From positions 496,001 through 560,000 of the forward strand of contig JAWKXU010000003.1 of NCBI GenBank assembly GCA_041396845.1: a stretch of 64,000 bases of DNA, given 5' to 3'. Both the position numbers and the translations under genes were made by a program. The stretch is from JAWKXU01 sp020446465 (GTDB lineage: Bacteria > Pseudomonadota > Alphaproteobacteria > Sphingomonadales > Sphingomonadaceae). How positions within the stretch are numbered: position 1 is the first letter of the stretch; each line of letters opens with the position of its first letter. Shown one piece after another: positions 19,201 through 28,158 of the stretch. The notes under the pieces were generated by a model. That model saw only the letters and a program-made list of their open reading frames with translations, searched no databases and had not been told where the DNA came from.

Positions 19201-19412
19201 CCCTTCATCTGCTGTTCGATGATCTGGGTCGTCGTATTTTCTAGCGTCTGGGCATCAGCGCCGGGATAAGTCGCACTGATTTCAATTGCTGGCGGCGCAA
19301 TCGTCGGAAACTGGGCAACAGGAAGCCCCCTGATTGCCAGCAACCCGGCGATCATCAGGATAATGGCCAGAACCCATGCGAAGATCGGCCGATCGATGAA
19401 AAAGCGTGACAC
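16245..19412 (-). CDS. RND multidrug efflux pump, HAE1 family (AcrB/MexB-like)
   Basis: Proton-driven inner-membrane pump, 1055 aa, the usual length. The N-terminus MSRFFIDRPIFAWVLAIILM is diagnostic. The proton relay is present: the Asp-Asp pair in GLLVDDAIVVVENVERL (TM4) and the lysine in GVSAKNAILIVEFAEE (TM10). The two large periplasmic porter/docking loops are intact. Substrates of HAE1 pumps are hydrophobic drugs, solvents and bile-acid-like molecules. It lies between adaptor (6-bp gap) and outer-membrane factor (4-bp overlap) in one operon, under the TetR-type repressor upstream. Confidence 0.96.
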   Translation of the reverse strand: MSRFFIDRPIFAWVLAIILMIAGLLAIRGLPVAQFPTIAPPAIEISATYPGADAQTLENTTTQIIEQQMKGIDNLRYFSSSSSSAGRATVTLTFEQGTDPDIAQVQVQNKLQSAMPLMPQEVQRQGIRVAKSSNNFLMVVGLYSKDGSHNKADLADMLASRMQDQVARINGVGDIQIFGSQYAMRIWLDPLKLNGVQLTVSDVVAALEAQNAQVSAGQIGAQPAPAEQMLNATVAVQSRLTTPEEFGAISLKTDSSGAVVRLRDVARVELGAESYAVDSLWRGMPASGMGIKLAPGANALDTVDAVKALTQDIGGTLPSDVEVIYPYDTSPFVRLSIQQVIETLVEAVVLVFLVMLLFLQNMRATLIPTIAVPIVLLGTFAIMAVAGFSINTLTLFGMVLAIGLLVDDAIVVVENVERLITTEHLSPKEAARKSMDEISSALVGIGLVLSAVFLPMAFFGGSTGVIYRQFSITIVSAMALSVMVALILTPALCATILKPHDPTKHEGNGYLARFFRWFNDKFERSSTRYEGGVVKMTRSWKRSMVVFLLITVVMAVIFQRLPSGFLPEEDQGSVIAMVQGPSGATSSRTAKGLDAVRNQFMVEEEKNVRGVFTINGFSFAGQGQNAGLAFVPLKDWEERPGSANSAQAIAGRAMGAFQNYHDGMIFALVPPAVIELGNATGFDLQLVDKSGIGHDKLLEARNMMMGMAMQDARVTQVRPMSLEDAPQLKINVDQDKARALGVDLGEVNSMISAAWGGRYVNDFIDRGRVKRVYVQADGPYRMKPEDLSAFYVRGSTGNMVPYSAFSTLEWVTAPAQLTRYNGQAAMQLQGAAAPGVSTGEAMQAMEEIHAKLPPGTALEWTGLSYEERLSGGQAPALYALSLLIVFLCLAALYESWSVPVSVLLVVPLGVFGALFAAWLTGLNNDIYLQVGLITTIGVSAKNAILIVEFAEERMREGMNAFNAAVAAARLRLRPILMTSFAFVFGVLPLALTTGAGAGGQNAIGRAVVGGMLSATFLGIFFVPLFFVVVRQLFARRSMAAVTGDSEPVTGEGEAS

Positions 19413-19418
19413 GGCTCT

Positions 19419-20588
19419 TTATGAACCCTTGCCCGGTTCGCCAGCAGCCGCTTTTTGCGGCGCAGCCATGCCCTTGTCCGGCGACCACGGCACTGCCTTC
19501 ACCTCCGCTCCCGGTTGCAGCATCATAGTGCCTTCAACCGCAACACGCTCACCAGCTTTAAGCCCCGATTCCACCAACCAGTCCTGACCCAGTGTGCGAG
19601 AGACCTTTATGGGCCGCAATGCCAGCTTACCGTCCTTGCCGATAACCATCACGGTCGCCCGACCGGTGGCATCACGCGTAACCGCACGCTGCGGGACACG
19701 GATCGCATCAGCCTGCGTTCCCTCAACAAAGGTCGCGCGCACATACATGCCGGGCAGCAGCAGGCCTTTCGGGTTGGCAAACTGCGCACGGATCGTCTGA
19801 CTGCCGGTGGCGGGATCGACAGTTACATCGGTGAACTTGACCACACCCTCAACCGGGTAAGTCGAGCCATCCTCAAGCGTGAGTTTGACACGGGCAGCAG
19901 CCCCATCGCGCGATAACTCTCCTGCCAGCAATTGCTGACGCAAACGCAGTTGATCGGCGCTTGACTGGGCGATGTCCACATAGATCGGATCAAGGCGCTG
20001 GATTGTCGTCAGCGGGGCCACCTGCGATGCACTGACAAGAGCGCCGGTGGTGAATGCAGAACGCCCGATACGCCCTGCGATAGGAGCGGTAATTGTCGTG
20101 CGGCGCAGATCGACCGACGCGGCATTAAGCGCCGCCTGCTGGGCTGCAACGTCGGCGTGCGCCTGTGCCGCAGCGGCCTTCGCATTTTCATATTCCTGCC
20201 GCGAAACAGCGTTGATCTTGACCAGTTCACCATAGCGCCGGGCGAGAGCATCACTTGAAGCGATAGCTGCACGCGCCCTTGCCAGAGCAGCCTGCGCACT
20301 GGCAACATTGGCGGCATAAGGAGCCGGGTCAATACGATAAAGCGGCTGCCCCGCCCTCACCCAGTCCCCTTCCTGAAACAGGCGAGCGCGAATCAGACCA
20401 TTGACCTGAGGCCGGACTTCCGATGTTTCAAAAGCTGACGTCCGACCGGCGAGTTCAGTGCTGAGGGTGACCGGCCCTTCCTTCACCGTAACAAAGCCGA
20501 CCGGCGGAGCGCCTGCGGGACCAGGCGTTTCCTGCCCGCAACTCGCCAGCAGCAGGGCAAAAGCAAGAATGACAGATGATCTTGGCAC
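19419..20588 (-). CDS. RND efflux periplasmic adaptor lipoprotein (AcrA/MexA-like)
   Basis: Membrane-fusion protein linking pump and outer-membrane channel. From the GTG at 20588 the product is 389 aa, with a short lipoprotein signal PRSSVILAFALLLASC ending at the acylated cysteine. An alternative GTG at 20621 falls inside the operator and would add 11 polar residues before the signal peptide, so I prefer the shorter form, although its ribosome site is weak. The lipoyl, alpha-hairpin and beta-barrel regions follow in order, seen in EVRPQVNGLIRARLFQEGD, the Ala-rich helix near residues 85-150, and TTITAPIAGRIGRS. First gene of the efflux operon. Confidence 0.92.
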   Translation of the reverse strand: MPRSSVILAFALLLASCGQETPGPAGAPPVGFVTVKEGPVTLSTELAGRTSAFETSEVRPQVNGLIRARLFQEGDWVRAGQPLYRIDPAPYAANVASAQAALARARAAIASSDALARRYGELVKINAVSRQEYENAKAAAAQAHADVAAQQAALNAASVDLRRTTITAPIAGRIGRSAFTTGALVSASQVAPLTTIQRLDPIYVDIAQSSADQLRLRQQLLAGELSRDGAAARVKLTLEDGSTYPVEGVVKFTDVTVDPATGSQTIRAQFANPKGLLLPGMYVRATFVEGTQADAIRVPQRAVTRDATGRATVMVIGKDGKLALRPIKVSRTLGQDWLVESGLKAGERVAVEGTMMLQPGAEVKAVPWSPDKGMAAPQKAAAGEPGKGS

Positions 20589-20605
20589 GCAGCAACTTTC
20601 AGTTG

Positions 20606-20625
20606 GTGAGTGAGCATTCACTCAC
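20606..20625. promoter_or_regulatory. TetR-type operator of the efflux operon
   Basis: GTGAGTGA-GCAT-TCACTCAC is a perfect 8-bp inverted repeat with a 4-bp centre. It lies just upstream of the efflux adaptor start and 60 bp upstream of the divergent TetR gene. Size, symmetry and place fit AcrR/TtgR-like repressors that control themselves and the pump. Binding is inferred, not shown. Confidence 0.75.
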
Positions 20626-20686
20626 ATTTGACGCAAGGCCCCTAGCTCGATTATGGTTTCGACGCAAGTTGCGAGAGGTAGATGCT

Positions 20687-21352
20687 GTGAAAAACGACAT
20701 TTGTGAAGGCGATAATCGCGCGACTCGCGCGGCTTCACGTCGGTTACGGATCGTCGAAACCGCTCGTCGCCTTTTCGTGACCAAGGGCTTTCATGGAACC
20801 GGTGTGGCCCAGATCGCAGCGGAGTCAGGGGTGAAAATCGGCCAGCTTTATCGTGACTTTGCCTGCAAGGAAGATATCGTCGCACAGATAGTCCAGCAAT
20901 CAATCGGCGAATTTCTTGATGAAAGTGGCTTGTGCAAGGCAGCAAGCAAACGCGACGCCAAGGCCGCGCACGACTGGTTGCGCCGGTTTTTGACCGATGA
21001 AGATCACCCCAATCGCGAAAATATCGACAGCGAATGCGCGATGTTCGCGGAAATCAATGCAGAAGCCAGCCGCAATGAACGTATCGCCGCAATCCTTCGT
21101 GCAACCGATGCCCATGTGCGAAACACGATCGACACCGCGCTGGAGATTATGGCCCCCGGCCCGACTCTGAAAGAGCGCCGATACCTCCTCGCTCACCTTA
21201 TCCTGTCGGTCGGGCATGGCATCTGGCTTCGCCGGATTGCCGCACCGGAACTGCCTACCTCCGTTCTAGGCAGCTATTCACTTCAGATGATCGACCGGGA
21301 GATCGAAGAACTGGCGATAACAGCCAAAAACCGGAGCATTCTGATCACCTGA
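20687..21352 (+). CDS. TetR family repressor of the efflux operon
   Basis: 221-aa repressor. The N-terminal helix-turn-helix is at residues ~18-62: RLRIVETARRLFVTKGFHGTGVAQIAAESG, then KIGQLYRDFACKEDIVAQI, the typical TetR fold. The C-terminal helical ligand domain resembles TetR_C of AcrR-type regulators. The GTG start at 20687 is preceded by GAGAGG. It is divergent from the RND operon with a clear operator in between, so drug- or substrate-induced derepression of the pump is the likely role. The gene ends 42 bp from the convergent acyl-CoA ligase gene. Confidence 0.92.
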   Translation: MKNDICEGDNRATRAASRRLRIVETARRLFVTKGFHGTGVAQIAAESGVKIGQLYRDFACKEDIVAQIVQQSIGEFLDESGLCKAASKRDAKAAHDWLRRFLTDEDHPNRENIDSECAMFAEINAEASRNERIAAILRATDAHVRNTIDTALEIMAPGPTLKERRYLLAHLILSVGHGIWLRRIAAPELPTSVLGSYSLQMIDREIEELAITAKNRSILIT

Positions 21353-21394
21353 ATCTGAACACCTCGACGCCGCGCGGTTTGATCACAAGTCTAT

Positions 21395-22945
21395 CTAGAT
21401 TCTGCGCTTCTCACCCTGCCAGAACTTTTCGCGAATATCTTTCTTGCTGACCTTGCCGACGGGTGTGCGCGGCAGACTGTCCCATATTTCGACGGTCTTG
21501 GGGGTGCGCACGCTTCCCAACCGCGCCTTGCACAGCGCGATGATCTCATCACCGTCAACACGGCCACCCGGCTTGAGTTCAATTACAGCCTTGACCGCTT
21601 CACCCCATTTTTCATCTGGCACACCAATTACGGCGCAATCCTGCACTGCAGCGTGTGACCAGATGACCTGTTCCACCTCAGCCGGATAGACATTGAATCC
21701 GCCCGAAATGATCATGTCTTTCTTGCGATCGACAACATAAACAAAACCATCTTCGTCTATCACACCGATATCGCCAGTATGATGCCAGCCGAATTTGGAA
21801 ACTTCGGCTGTCGCTTCCGGGTTTTTGTAGTAACCTTTCATCACGAGATTGCCGCGCACCACAATTTCGCCGCGCTCTCCGGTCGGCATCAGATTGCCGT
21901 CATCGTCCATGATCGCCACTTTAGTCAAAAGGCCGGGACGCCCGCAGCTTGCCAGACGCCCTTCCAGATCCGGATCATTGACGGCAAGGTGGTCCCTTGC
22001 CGAAAGGATCGTGCAGAACATCGGCGCCTCGGTCTGGCCGAAAGTCTGGATCATCACCGGGCCAAAGATGTCGATGCACTGCCGCAACTTGTCCACGGCC
22101 ATCGGCGCGGCAGCATAAAGAAACCCGCGCAATGCCGGGAACTTGCGGTTCTCGATGCCCGGTTGCGAAAGCAGCATGTAAATGGCGGTGGGCGGCAGGA
22201 ACAGATGGGTGACGGATTCCCGCTCCATCGTGTCGAGAACCAGCTTTGCATCGAAATCGGGCAGGATGATCTGGCGTGCACCGCCCGCCATGAGCGCAAT
22301 ACCCGCTGCACCAGCACCGTGCGTGACCGGCGTGGCGGCCAGATAGGCCGCATTTTCCCTGACCTCAACCGATGCCAGAAGGCTCGCAATCATCGTCTCC
22401 CAGTTCAACTGGGTCAGCATGATCCCCTTGGGTTTGCCGGTCGTGCCACCGCTCGACATGATGGCCAGAAGCGAGTCAGGCCCCAGCGGAATATCGGGGT
22501 CGGTTTCGGCAGCATCCTTGCACCATTCATCCATGAAAGGCGCATCTTTGCCGGCGCGGTCGATACAAATGAATTTGCGAATTTGCGGGCAAAGCGACCG
22601 GATACGATCAATCGCATCCTCGAACCGGCTATGATAGAACAGCAGTTCAACATCGCAGGCATCCATAATGCCGCAATTGTCTTCAACCGAATTCTTGGAA
22701 TTGACAGGCGCCCAGACGACGCCTGCACGAAACAGCCCGAGGATGACTTCCAGCGCCTCCACACAGTTTGGCGCATAAAGCCCACCCTTGACGCCGGGTT
22801 CGAAGCCATCTGAGCCAAGACGGTTGGCGATTTTGCAAGTCCGCGCACGAACCTCAGCGAAAGTACGACTGGCCTGCGTATCCTGAAGGCAAACCCCGCC
22901 TGGGTTACGCGCCGCAGCATTGTCGAAGAAATCAATTGCCCGCAT
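21395..22945 (-). CDS. AMP-dependent acyl-CoA synthetase/ligase
   Basis: 516-aa adenylate-forming enzyme that activates a carboxylic acid to acyl-AMP and then acyl-CoA. The phosphate-binding loop SSGGTTGKPKG is at residues 164-174. The A5-like segment QTFGQTEAPM and the A8 hinge VDRKKDMIISGGFNVYPAEVE are present, and the catalytic lysine is Lys498 in TPVGKVSKKD. The sequence fits medium/long-chain fatty acid or aryl acid ligases; substrate not resolved. The ATG has GAGGGACAGG upstream. It is alone, convergent with the TetR gene, and could serve the hydrophobic-acid pathway hinted at by the upstream cluster (inference). Confidence 0.92.
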   Translation of the reverse strand: MRAIDFFDNAAARNPGGVCLQDTQASRTFAEVRARTCKIANRLGSDGFEPGVKGGLYAPNCVEALEVILGLFRAGVVWAPVNSKNSVEDNCGIMDACDVELLFYHSRFEDAIDRIRSLCPQIRKFICIDRAGKDAPFMDEWCKDAAETDPDIPLGPDSLLAIMSSGGTTGKPKGIMLTQLNWETMIASLLASVEVRENAAYLAATPVTHGAGAAGIALMAGGARQIILPDFDAKLVLDTMERESVTHLFLPPTAIYMLLSQPGIENRKFPALRGFLYAAAPMAVDKLRQCIDIFGPVMIQTFGQTEAPMFCTILSARDHLAVNDPDLEGRLASCGRPGLLTKVAIMDDDGNLMPTGERGEIVVRGNLVMKGYYKNPEATAEVSKFGWHHTGDIGVIDEDGFVYVVDRKKDMIISGGFNVYPAEVEQVIWSHAAVQDCAVIGVPDEKWGEAVKAVIELKPGGRVDGDEIIALCKARLGSVRTPKTVEIWDSLPRTPVGKVSKKDIREKFWQGEKRRI

Positions 22946-23114
22946 CCTGTCCCTCGTTTGTTATCTGGCAGCAAGCCAGACCCATAAGGCTGCAAGTCGC
23001 GCACGTCCATTTCTTTTATCAATTTAGTCGGACATTTTTGCCCGACGATATTATCTGTTTCCGTGCCCTGCCCCGAGCATCTGCAAATGACAGTTCCGTG
23101 CATGCAGCACTTGC

Positions 23115-24365
23115 TCAGGACATGGACAGCCAGCTCAGCGCAAGGGTTGCAGCCAGAACCAGCGTGCTGGCCAATAGCGTGACAGCAGCCGCCCTGCCCC
23201 CGGATCGTGCATAAACAAGCGTGACCCCGATCTTCAGCGCCATGTTGGCAACAACCGTCCCGCCGATAGCAAGGGCTGCAAGCTCTGCCGAAATAACCGA
23301 GGCGGAAAGGCCGCCTGCCGTGACTATCGAGGCATCAACGTCCATTATCCCCATTACGAACAACAGGACGACGACCCCTTCTCCGCCGTAACGAATCTGG
23401 GTCCACTGGGCGGCGACCGCTGCCAGCGCGATGAATGCAACAAAGCCCAATGCCGGCAACAATGCGATCGGGTTGCGCGATGGCACAGCCCGGTCTTCAA
23501 CTTCCGCCTTTCGGTAAAGCCAAAGCCCGCCCAGCGCCTGAACCGCGAGCGCAGGCAGGATCAATGTAACAAACGGCACGAACAGCCGATTGGCAATAAT
23601 GGCCACCAGCACGATAACACGCAGATACATGACGGCACTGGCCAGTGCGATTCCTGCCGCTGCGGCGCAATCTCCCGCATTGGCCGCAATACGCTGGGCA
23701 AGCGACTGGGTCACTGCGGTGGAAGAATACGCCCCGCCGATAACGGCTGTTGCAACAGTTCCATAACGCACCCCGAATGCGCGATTGGCGATATATCCTG
23801 CAAACGACAGGCCGGTGACGATCACGACGACCCACCAAAGTCTTGTGGGATTCCACGCATCGTATGGACCAATGGCCCGGTCCGGCAGAAACGGAAAGAC
23901 GCCCAAAGCAATGACTGCAAAGCGGGCAAATGCGGTTACGTCAGCTTCTGAAAGCCGTTCGACAAAACGGTGCGCCCTTATCCGAAGCGCCAGTATCAGC
24001 ACAATCGCCGCAGCAAGCGCCAGCGCAATACCAACGGTGCCTGACCCGGCAATAAAACCAACCGCCACAATCAGAATGGATGTCACAGCGGTTGTTGCAT
24101 CGCGCTTTGCCCGCAACTGCCGCGCGTAAGCGACAACGAGAATTGCAACAGTCGCAGCAATGATCGTTCCGCCGACAAACTTCTGTCCGGTCGTCGCCAG
24201 CAATCCTGCAAGCCCACCCAGCAAGCCGAGCAAGCTGAAAGTCCTGACCCCGGCAACACGGGTTCCCGCCTTTTGATCGCGTAGCGACCACCCACGCTCA
24301 ATCCCCACGAGCGCGCCCACCAACAGCGCGCTTGCCAGCCTTATGGATTGTTCGTGAATGTCCAT
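23115..24365 (-). CDS. MgtC/SapB family integral membrane protein with DUF4010
   Basis: 416-aa polytopic membrane protein. The N-terminal ~130 residues match the MgtC/SapB domain (ALLVGALVGIERGW and GVRTFSLLGLLGGLAGLL). The rest is the DUF4010 domain, with about seven further hydrophobic helices, including GGAYSSTAVTQSLA and a final GGTVVANMALKIGVTLVYA. Such fusions are common in proteobacteria; the function is not established and transport or magnesium-related roles are assumptions. Single gene, divergent from the indolepyruvate oxidoreductase. A weak hairpin lies 70 bp past its stop at 23027-23046. Confidence 0.88.
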   Translation of the reverse strand: MDIHEQSIRLASALLVGALVGIERGWSLRDQKAGTRVAGVRTFSLLGLLGGLAGLLATTGQKFVGGTIIAATVAILVVAYARQLRAKRDATTAVTSILIVAVGFIAGSGTVGIALALAAAIVLILALRIRAHRFVERLSEADVTAFARFAVIALGVFPFLPDRAIGPYDAWNPTRLWWVVVIVTGLSFAGYIANRAFGVRYGTVATAVIGGAYSSTAVTQSLAQRIAANAGDCAAAAGIALASAVMYLRVIVLVAIIANRLFVPFVTLILPALAVQALGGLWLYRKAEVEDRAVPSRNPIALLPALGFVAFIALAAVAAQWTQIRYGGEGVVVLLFVMGIMDVDASIVTAGGLSASVISAELAALAIGGTVVANMALKIGVTLVYARSGGRAAAVTLLASTLVLAATLALSWLSMS

Positions 24366-24628
24366 GATTGCCTTTAACCGCTAGGTATTTGGCAGAGCAA
24401 TAGCGGCTGCAGGCAGAACGCATACCTGCACTGCCGATTACGCGTTGCCTCGTGGAAAAACCGCAAAAACTCCCTAATTATAGTATATCATCACGAAAAT
24501 CGGCCCGTTCAATCGGACTGATTTGACGATGGGAGCGGCCTGTATGCAAAAATCGTTACAAATCTGGACGAGGCCAATGGGTTTTCTGGCCAAAATCAGG
24601 CCGGGCACGAAAAAGATATGGTGCTTTC

Positions 24629-27600
24629 ATGCGTGAGGTTGAACTCAACGATAAATATACGCTGATTGATGATCGCGTTCTGATGAGCGGGACGCACGCG
24701 CTCGTTCGTCTGCCATTGTTGCAGAAGCAGATCGACGCGGCCAACGGGCTTGATACGGCGGGCTTCATTTCTGGCTATCGCGGCTCGCCCATTACCAGTT
24801 ACGATCAGGAAATGTGGCGGATGGCAGATCTGCTGCGGCAGAACGACATCCTGTTCCAGCCTGGCGTGAACGAGGAACTGGCAGCTACAGCGGTCTGGGG
24901 CACGCAGATCCTCGATAGTCTGCCCGGCAAGAACCGCGACGGGGTGTTTGCCATCTGGTATGGCAAGGGGCCAGGCGTTGACCGCAGCGGCGATGCCTTC
25001 AAACACGGCAATATGGCGGGCAGCCACCCCTATGGCGGTGTGCTGCTGGTGGCGGGCGACGATCACGTCGGCAAATCCTCCACTGTCGCGCACCAGTCCG
25101 AATATGCCTTTATTCACGCCAGCATACCGGTGCTCGCGCCATCCAATGTGCAGGATGTGCTGGAACTGGGGCTGAAAGGCTGGGCCATGTCGCGCGCAAC
25201 CGGCCTGTTTGTTGGTTTCAAGCTGTGTAACGAAGTGCTGGAACAGACAATGACGGTGGATGTCACATTGCCACCGCCGCCCGTGCAACCCAACCTGCCG
25301 GAAATGCCTGCCAACGGCATCCACAATTACCCCACGCATATTGACCGCCTGGCGTCCGAAATCGTGTTGCGGCGCTACCGCTGGCCCGCGCTTCTCAAAT
25401 TCGTCCGCGCGAATGGTTTCAACAAGGTCTTGTTCGATGCCGGTCAGCGGCGGCTGGGAATCGTTTCAAGCGGCAAGGCTGTCGAAGATGCGCGTCAGGC
25501 GCTGATGCTGCTTGGCCTCACCCCCGAAAGCGCGAGCGCGCTTGGCATTTCCTTCTACAAGCTGGGCTGCACATACCCGGTGGAACCCGAAGGGCTGATC
25601 GATTTTGCCCGTGGCCATGACGAATTGTTCTTTATTGAGGAAAAGGCCCCGATTACCGAAAATCAGGCCAAGGCCATCCTCTATGATGCAGGTGTGCATC
25701 CGCGCATCGTCGGCAAGAAGGACGAAAGCGGCGAAGTTCTGCTGCCATCCGACGCACAGATCGAAGCGGCGGATGTAGCCGTTATTCTTGTCGACCGGCT
25801 GGAAAAGCTGGGTATTGCCACAGATGCCCTGCGATCACGAGCAGCGCAGCTCAGGCAACAGATCAAGACGGTCCATGCAATGCGGCCCGGGGATACTACG
25901 CGCACGCCCTATTATTGTTCGGGGTGCCCCCACAACACAGGCACCCGCTTTCCCGATGGCACGATTGCGGCTGGCGGTATCGGCTGTCACGCAATGGCGA
26001 TGTATTCCGGCCCGGAGATGATGCCCAACACGCAAATGGGCGCAGAAGGCGCACACTGGTATAGCCTTTCGCACTACACTGACGTGCCGCACATGTTTCA
26101 GAACCTTGGCGACGGCACTTATTACCATTCGGGCATTCTTGCCATACGCGGCGCGGTGGCTGCCGATGTCACCATGACTTTCAAGATTCTCTATAACGAT
26201 GCGGTCGCCATGACAGGCGGCCAGCCGATAGACGGCCCGCTGACCGTGGGCGATATTTCCCGACAAGTTCTGGCCGAAGGCGTGAAGCGTTGCGTCGTGG
26301 TGACTGACCGGCCCCACCTTTATGATAGTTCCAGCGGTCTTGCCGAAGGCGTCAAGGTTTACCACCGCGACCATTACGATGCGATCCAGCGGGAAATGGC
26401 CGAAGTTTCCGGCGTTACCGTCATCATATATGAGCAGACCTGTGCGGCTGAAAAGCGCCGCCGTCGCAAGCGCGGCAAGTTTCCCGACCCGCCCAAACGC
26501 ATGTTCATCAACCCGGCCGTTTGCGAAGGCTGCGGAGATTGTTCGGTCAAATCGAACTGCGTCAGTGTGTGGCCACTGGAAACAGAACTGGGCCGCAAGC
26601 GCCAGATCGACCAGTCCAGTTGCAACAAGGACTATAGCTGCGTGAAGGGCTTTTGCCCCAGCTTCATCACCGTGCTGGACGCAGACATGCGCAAGCCCGA
26701 AGCATCCAGCCTGTCACAAATGGACCACGCCGATCTTCCAGCAGCATCGCTTACCAGTCTTGCCGATGGGGCCTATAATATCATGGTGTCGGGTATTGGC
26801 GGCACGGGCGTTGTCACCATCGGTGCGCTTCTGGGCATGGCCGCCCATCTCGACGGCAAGGCGGCATCGGTCTTCGACATGACAGGCCTTAGCCAGAAAA
26901 ACGGCGCGGTTTACAGCCACGTGCGCATCGCCCAGACGAAATCCGATCTGGGGGCGCAAAAATTGAACGTGGGCGAAGCTGATCTGGCGCTGGCCTTCGA
27001 TGCAGTGGCCGCGCTTTCTCCAGAACCCGCCGTGACGCTCAACAAGGACCGGACGCACTGCGTCGCCAATGCACGGATCACGCCAACGCCCGCCTTCCAG
27101 CGCAACCCGGACATGACGCTGGACCAAGGGCTGCTGCTGAAACGGCTGGAGCGCCTGTCGCACGATTTTTCTGCCGTCGATGCGACCGGGCTTGGTCTTG
27201 CCTTGCTGGGTGACACTATTGCCGTCAACCTGTTCATGCTCGGCTATGCCAGCCAGCTTGGCCTGCTGCCCGTATCACCGGAAGCAATTCTGCGCGCAGT
27301 CGAAATCAACGGCGTTGCGGTCGCTTTCAACAAGTCAGCTTTCAATCTGGGCCGTTTGCAGGCTGCTGACCCGGACAGAATTGCAAACACCCTTGAAGAA
27401 GCCCTGCCCCCGACGCAGTTCGAACCGCTCCGGGCGCTTGAAGACATTGTGGAACACCGCAGCAAACTGCTTTCGGACTATCAGAATGCCGCCTATGCCA
27501 AGCGTTATCGTGCGCTGGTGGACAAAGTGACCGATGCCGAACGGGCTGTTACGCCGGGGTCGGACCAGCTTGCCGTGATGGTTGCCCGCAACTTTGCCAA

Positions 27601-28108
27601 GCTCCTTGCCTACAAGGACGAATACGAGGTCGCACGGCTCCATACCGATCCTGCCATGCGGCATTTGCTGGAAACGACTTTCCAGCCCGGCGCGCGCTAT
27701 CGCTACAACCTTGCGCCGCCGCTCTTCGCAAAATGCGATCCCGACACCGGCGAATTGCTCAAGCGTGAGTTCGGCCCATGGATGTTTCAGGTCTTCCGGT
27801 TGCTGGCAAAACTGAAAGGCTTGCGCGGCACTGCATTTGACCTGTTCGGTCGCACCGAAGAACGGCGGATGGAACGCCGCCTTGCCGAGGAATATGAAAC
27901 GCGCATGGATCAAGTGGCAGGCATGCTGACGACCGATAATCTGGCACTGGCAATCGAAATTGCCTCCGTCCCGGCCCTGATCCGAGGCTTCGGCCACATC
28001 AAACAGCGCAATGCCGATGAAGCGGAGGCCTTGAACGCACGCCTGATGGAACGGTTCATGGCCGGCGAGCCAGATACTTCACCATCGTTACGCGCTGTAT
28101 CCGCCTGA
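24629..28108 (+). CDS. Indolepyruvate:ferredoxin oxidoreductase, single-chain form
   Basis: 1159-aa 2-oxoacid:ferredoxin oxidoreductase of the fused IorA-IorB type. It decarboxylates aryl pyruvates from aromatic amino acid transamination to aryl-acetyl-CoA, reducing ferredoxin. The N-terminal pyrimidine-binding domain opens with YTLIDDRVLMSGTHALVRL and contains GYRGSPITSYD. The TPP domain carries CSGCPHNTGT and IGCHAMAMYSGPEMM (residues ~425-470). A cysteine-rich iron-sulfur segment CEGCGDCSVKSNC is at ~632-644. The gamma domain begins at GIGGTGVVTIGALLGMAA (~715). Full length is usual for alphaproteobacteria. The ribosome site upstream is weak. Single gene, not obviously linked to its neighbours. 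Confidence 0.95.
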   Translation: MREVELNDKYTLIDDRVLMSGTHALVRLPLLQKQIDAANGLDTAGFISGYRGSPITSYDQEMWRMADLLRQNDILFQPGVNEELAATAVWGTQILDSLPGKNRDGVFAIWYGKGPGVDRSGDAFKHGNMAGSHPYGGVLLVAGDDHVGKSSTVAHQSEYAFIHASIPVLAPSNVQDVLELGLKGWAMSRATGLFVGFKLCNEVLEQTMTVDVTLPPPPVQPNLPEMPANGIHNYPTHIDRLASEIVLRRYRWPALLKFVRANGFNKVLFDAGQRRLGIVSSGKAVEDARQALMLLGLTPESASALGISFYKLGCTYPVEPEGLIDFARGHDELFFIEEKAPITENQAKAILYDAGVHPRIVGKKDESGEVLLPSDAQIEAADVAVILVDRLEKLGIATDALRSRAAQLRQQIKTVHAMRPGDTTRTPYYCSGCPHNTGTRFPDGTIAAGGIGCHAMAMYSGPEMMPNTQMGAEGAHWYSLSHYTDVPHMFQNLGDGTYYHSGILAIRGAVAADVTMTFKILYNDAVAMTGGQPIDGPLTVGDISRQVLAEGVKRCVVVTDRPHLYDSSSGLAEGVKVYHRDHYDAIQREMAEVSGVTVIIYEQTCAAEKRRRRKRGKFPDPPKRMFINPAVCEGCGDCSVKSNCVSVWPLETELGRKRQIDQSSCNKDYSCVKGFCPSFITVLDADMRKPEASSLSQMDHADLPAASLTSLADGAYNIMVSGIGGTGVVTIGALLGMAAHLDGKAASVFDMTGLSQKNGAVYSHVRIAQTKSDLGAQKLNVGEADLALAFDAVAALSPEPAVTLNKDRTHCVANARITPTPAFQRNPDMTLDQGLLLKRLERLSHDFSAVDATGLGLALLGDTIAVNLFMLGYASQLGLLPVSPEAILRAVEINGVAVAFNKSAFNLGRLQAADPDRIANTLEEALPPTQFEPLRALEDIVEHRSKLLSDYQNAAYAKRYRALVDKVTDAERAVTPGSDQLAVMVARNFAKLLAYKDEYEVARLHTDPAMRHLLETTFQPGARYRYNLAPPLFAKCDPDTGELLKREFGPWMFQVFRLLAKLKGLRGTAFDLFGRTEERRMERRLAEEYETRMDQVAGMLTTDNLALAIEIASVPALIRGFGHIKQRNADEAEALNARLMERFMAGEPDTSPSLRAVSA

Positions 28109-28158
28109 TGCCAGGGTCGTGACTCCAGGCGGCGTGGACAAAGCCCGGAAGTGGCAGG

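Noticed and set aside
23027..23046. Hairpin GTCGGGC-loop-GTCCGAC after the MgtC-type gene
   Set aside because: 7-bp stem with one G-T pair but no T tract, and 70 bp past the stop; too weak to call a terminator.
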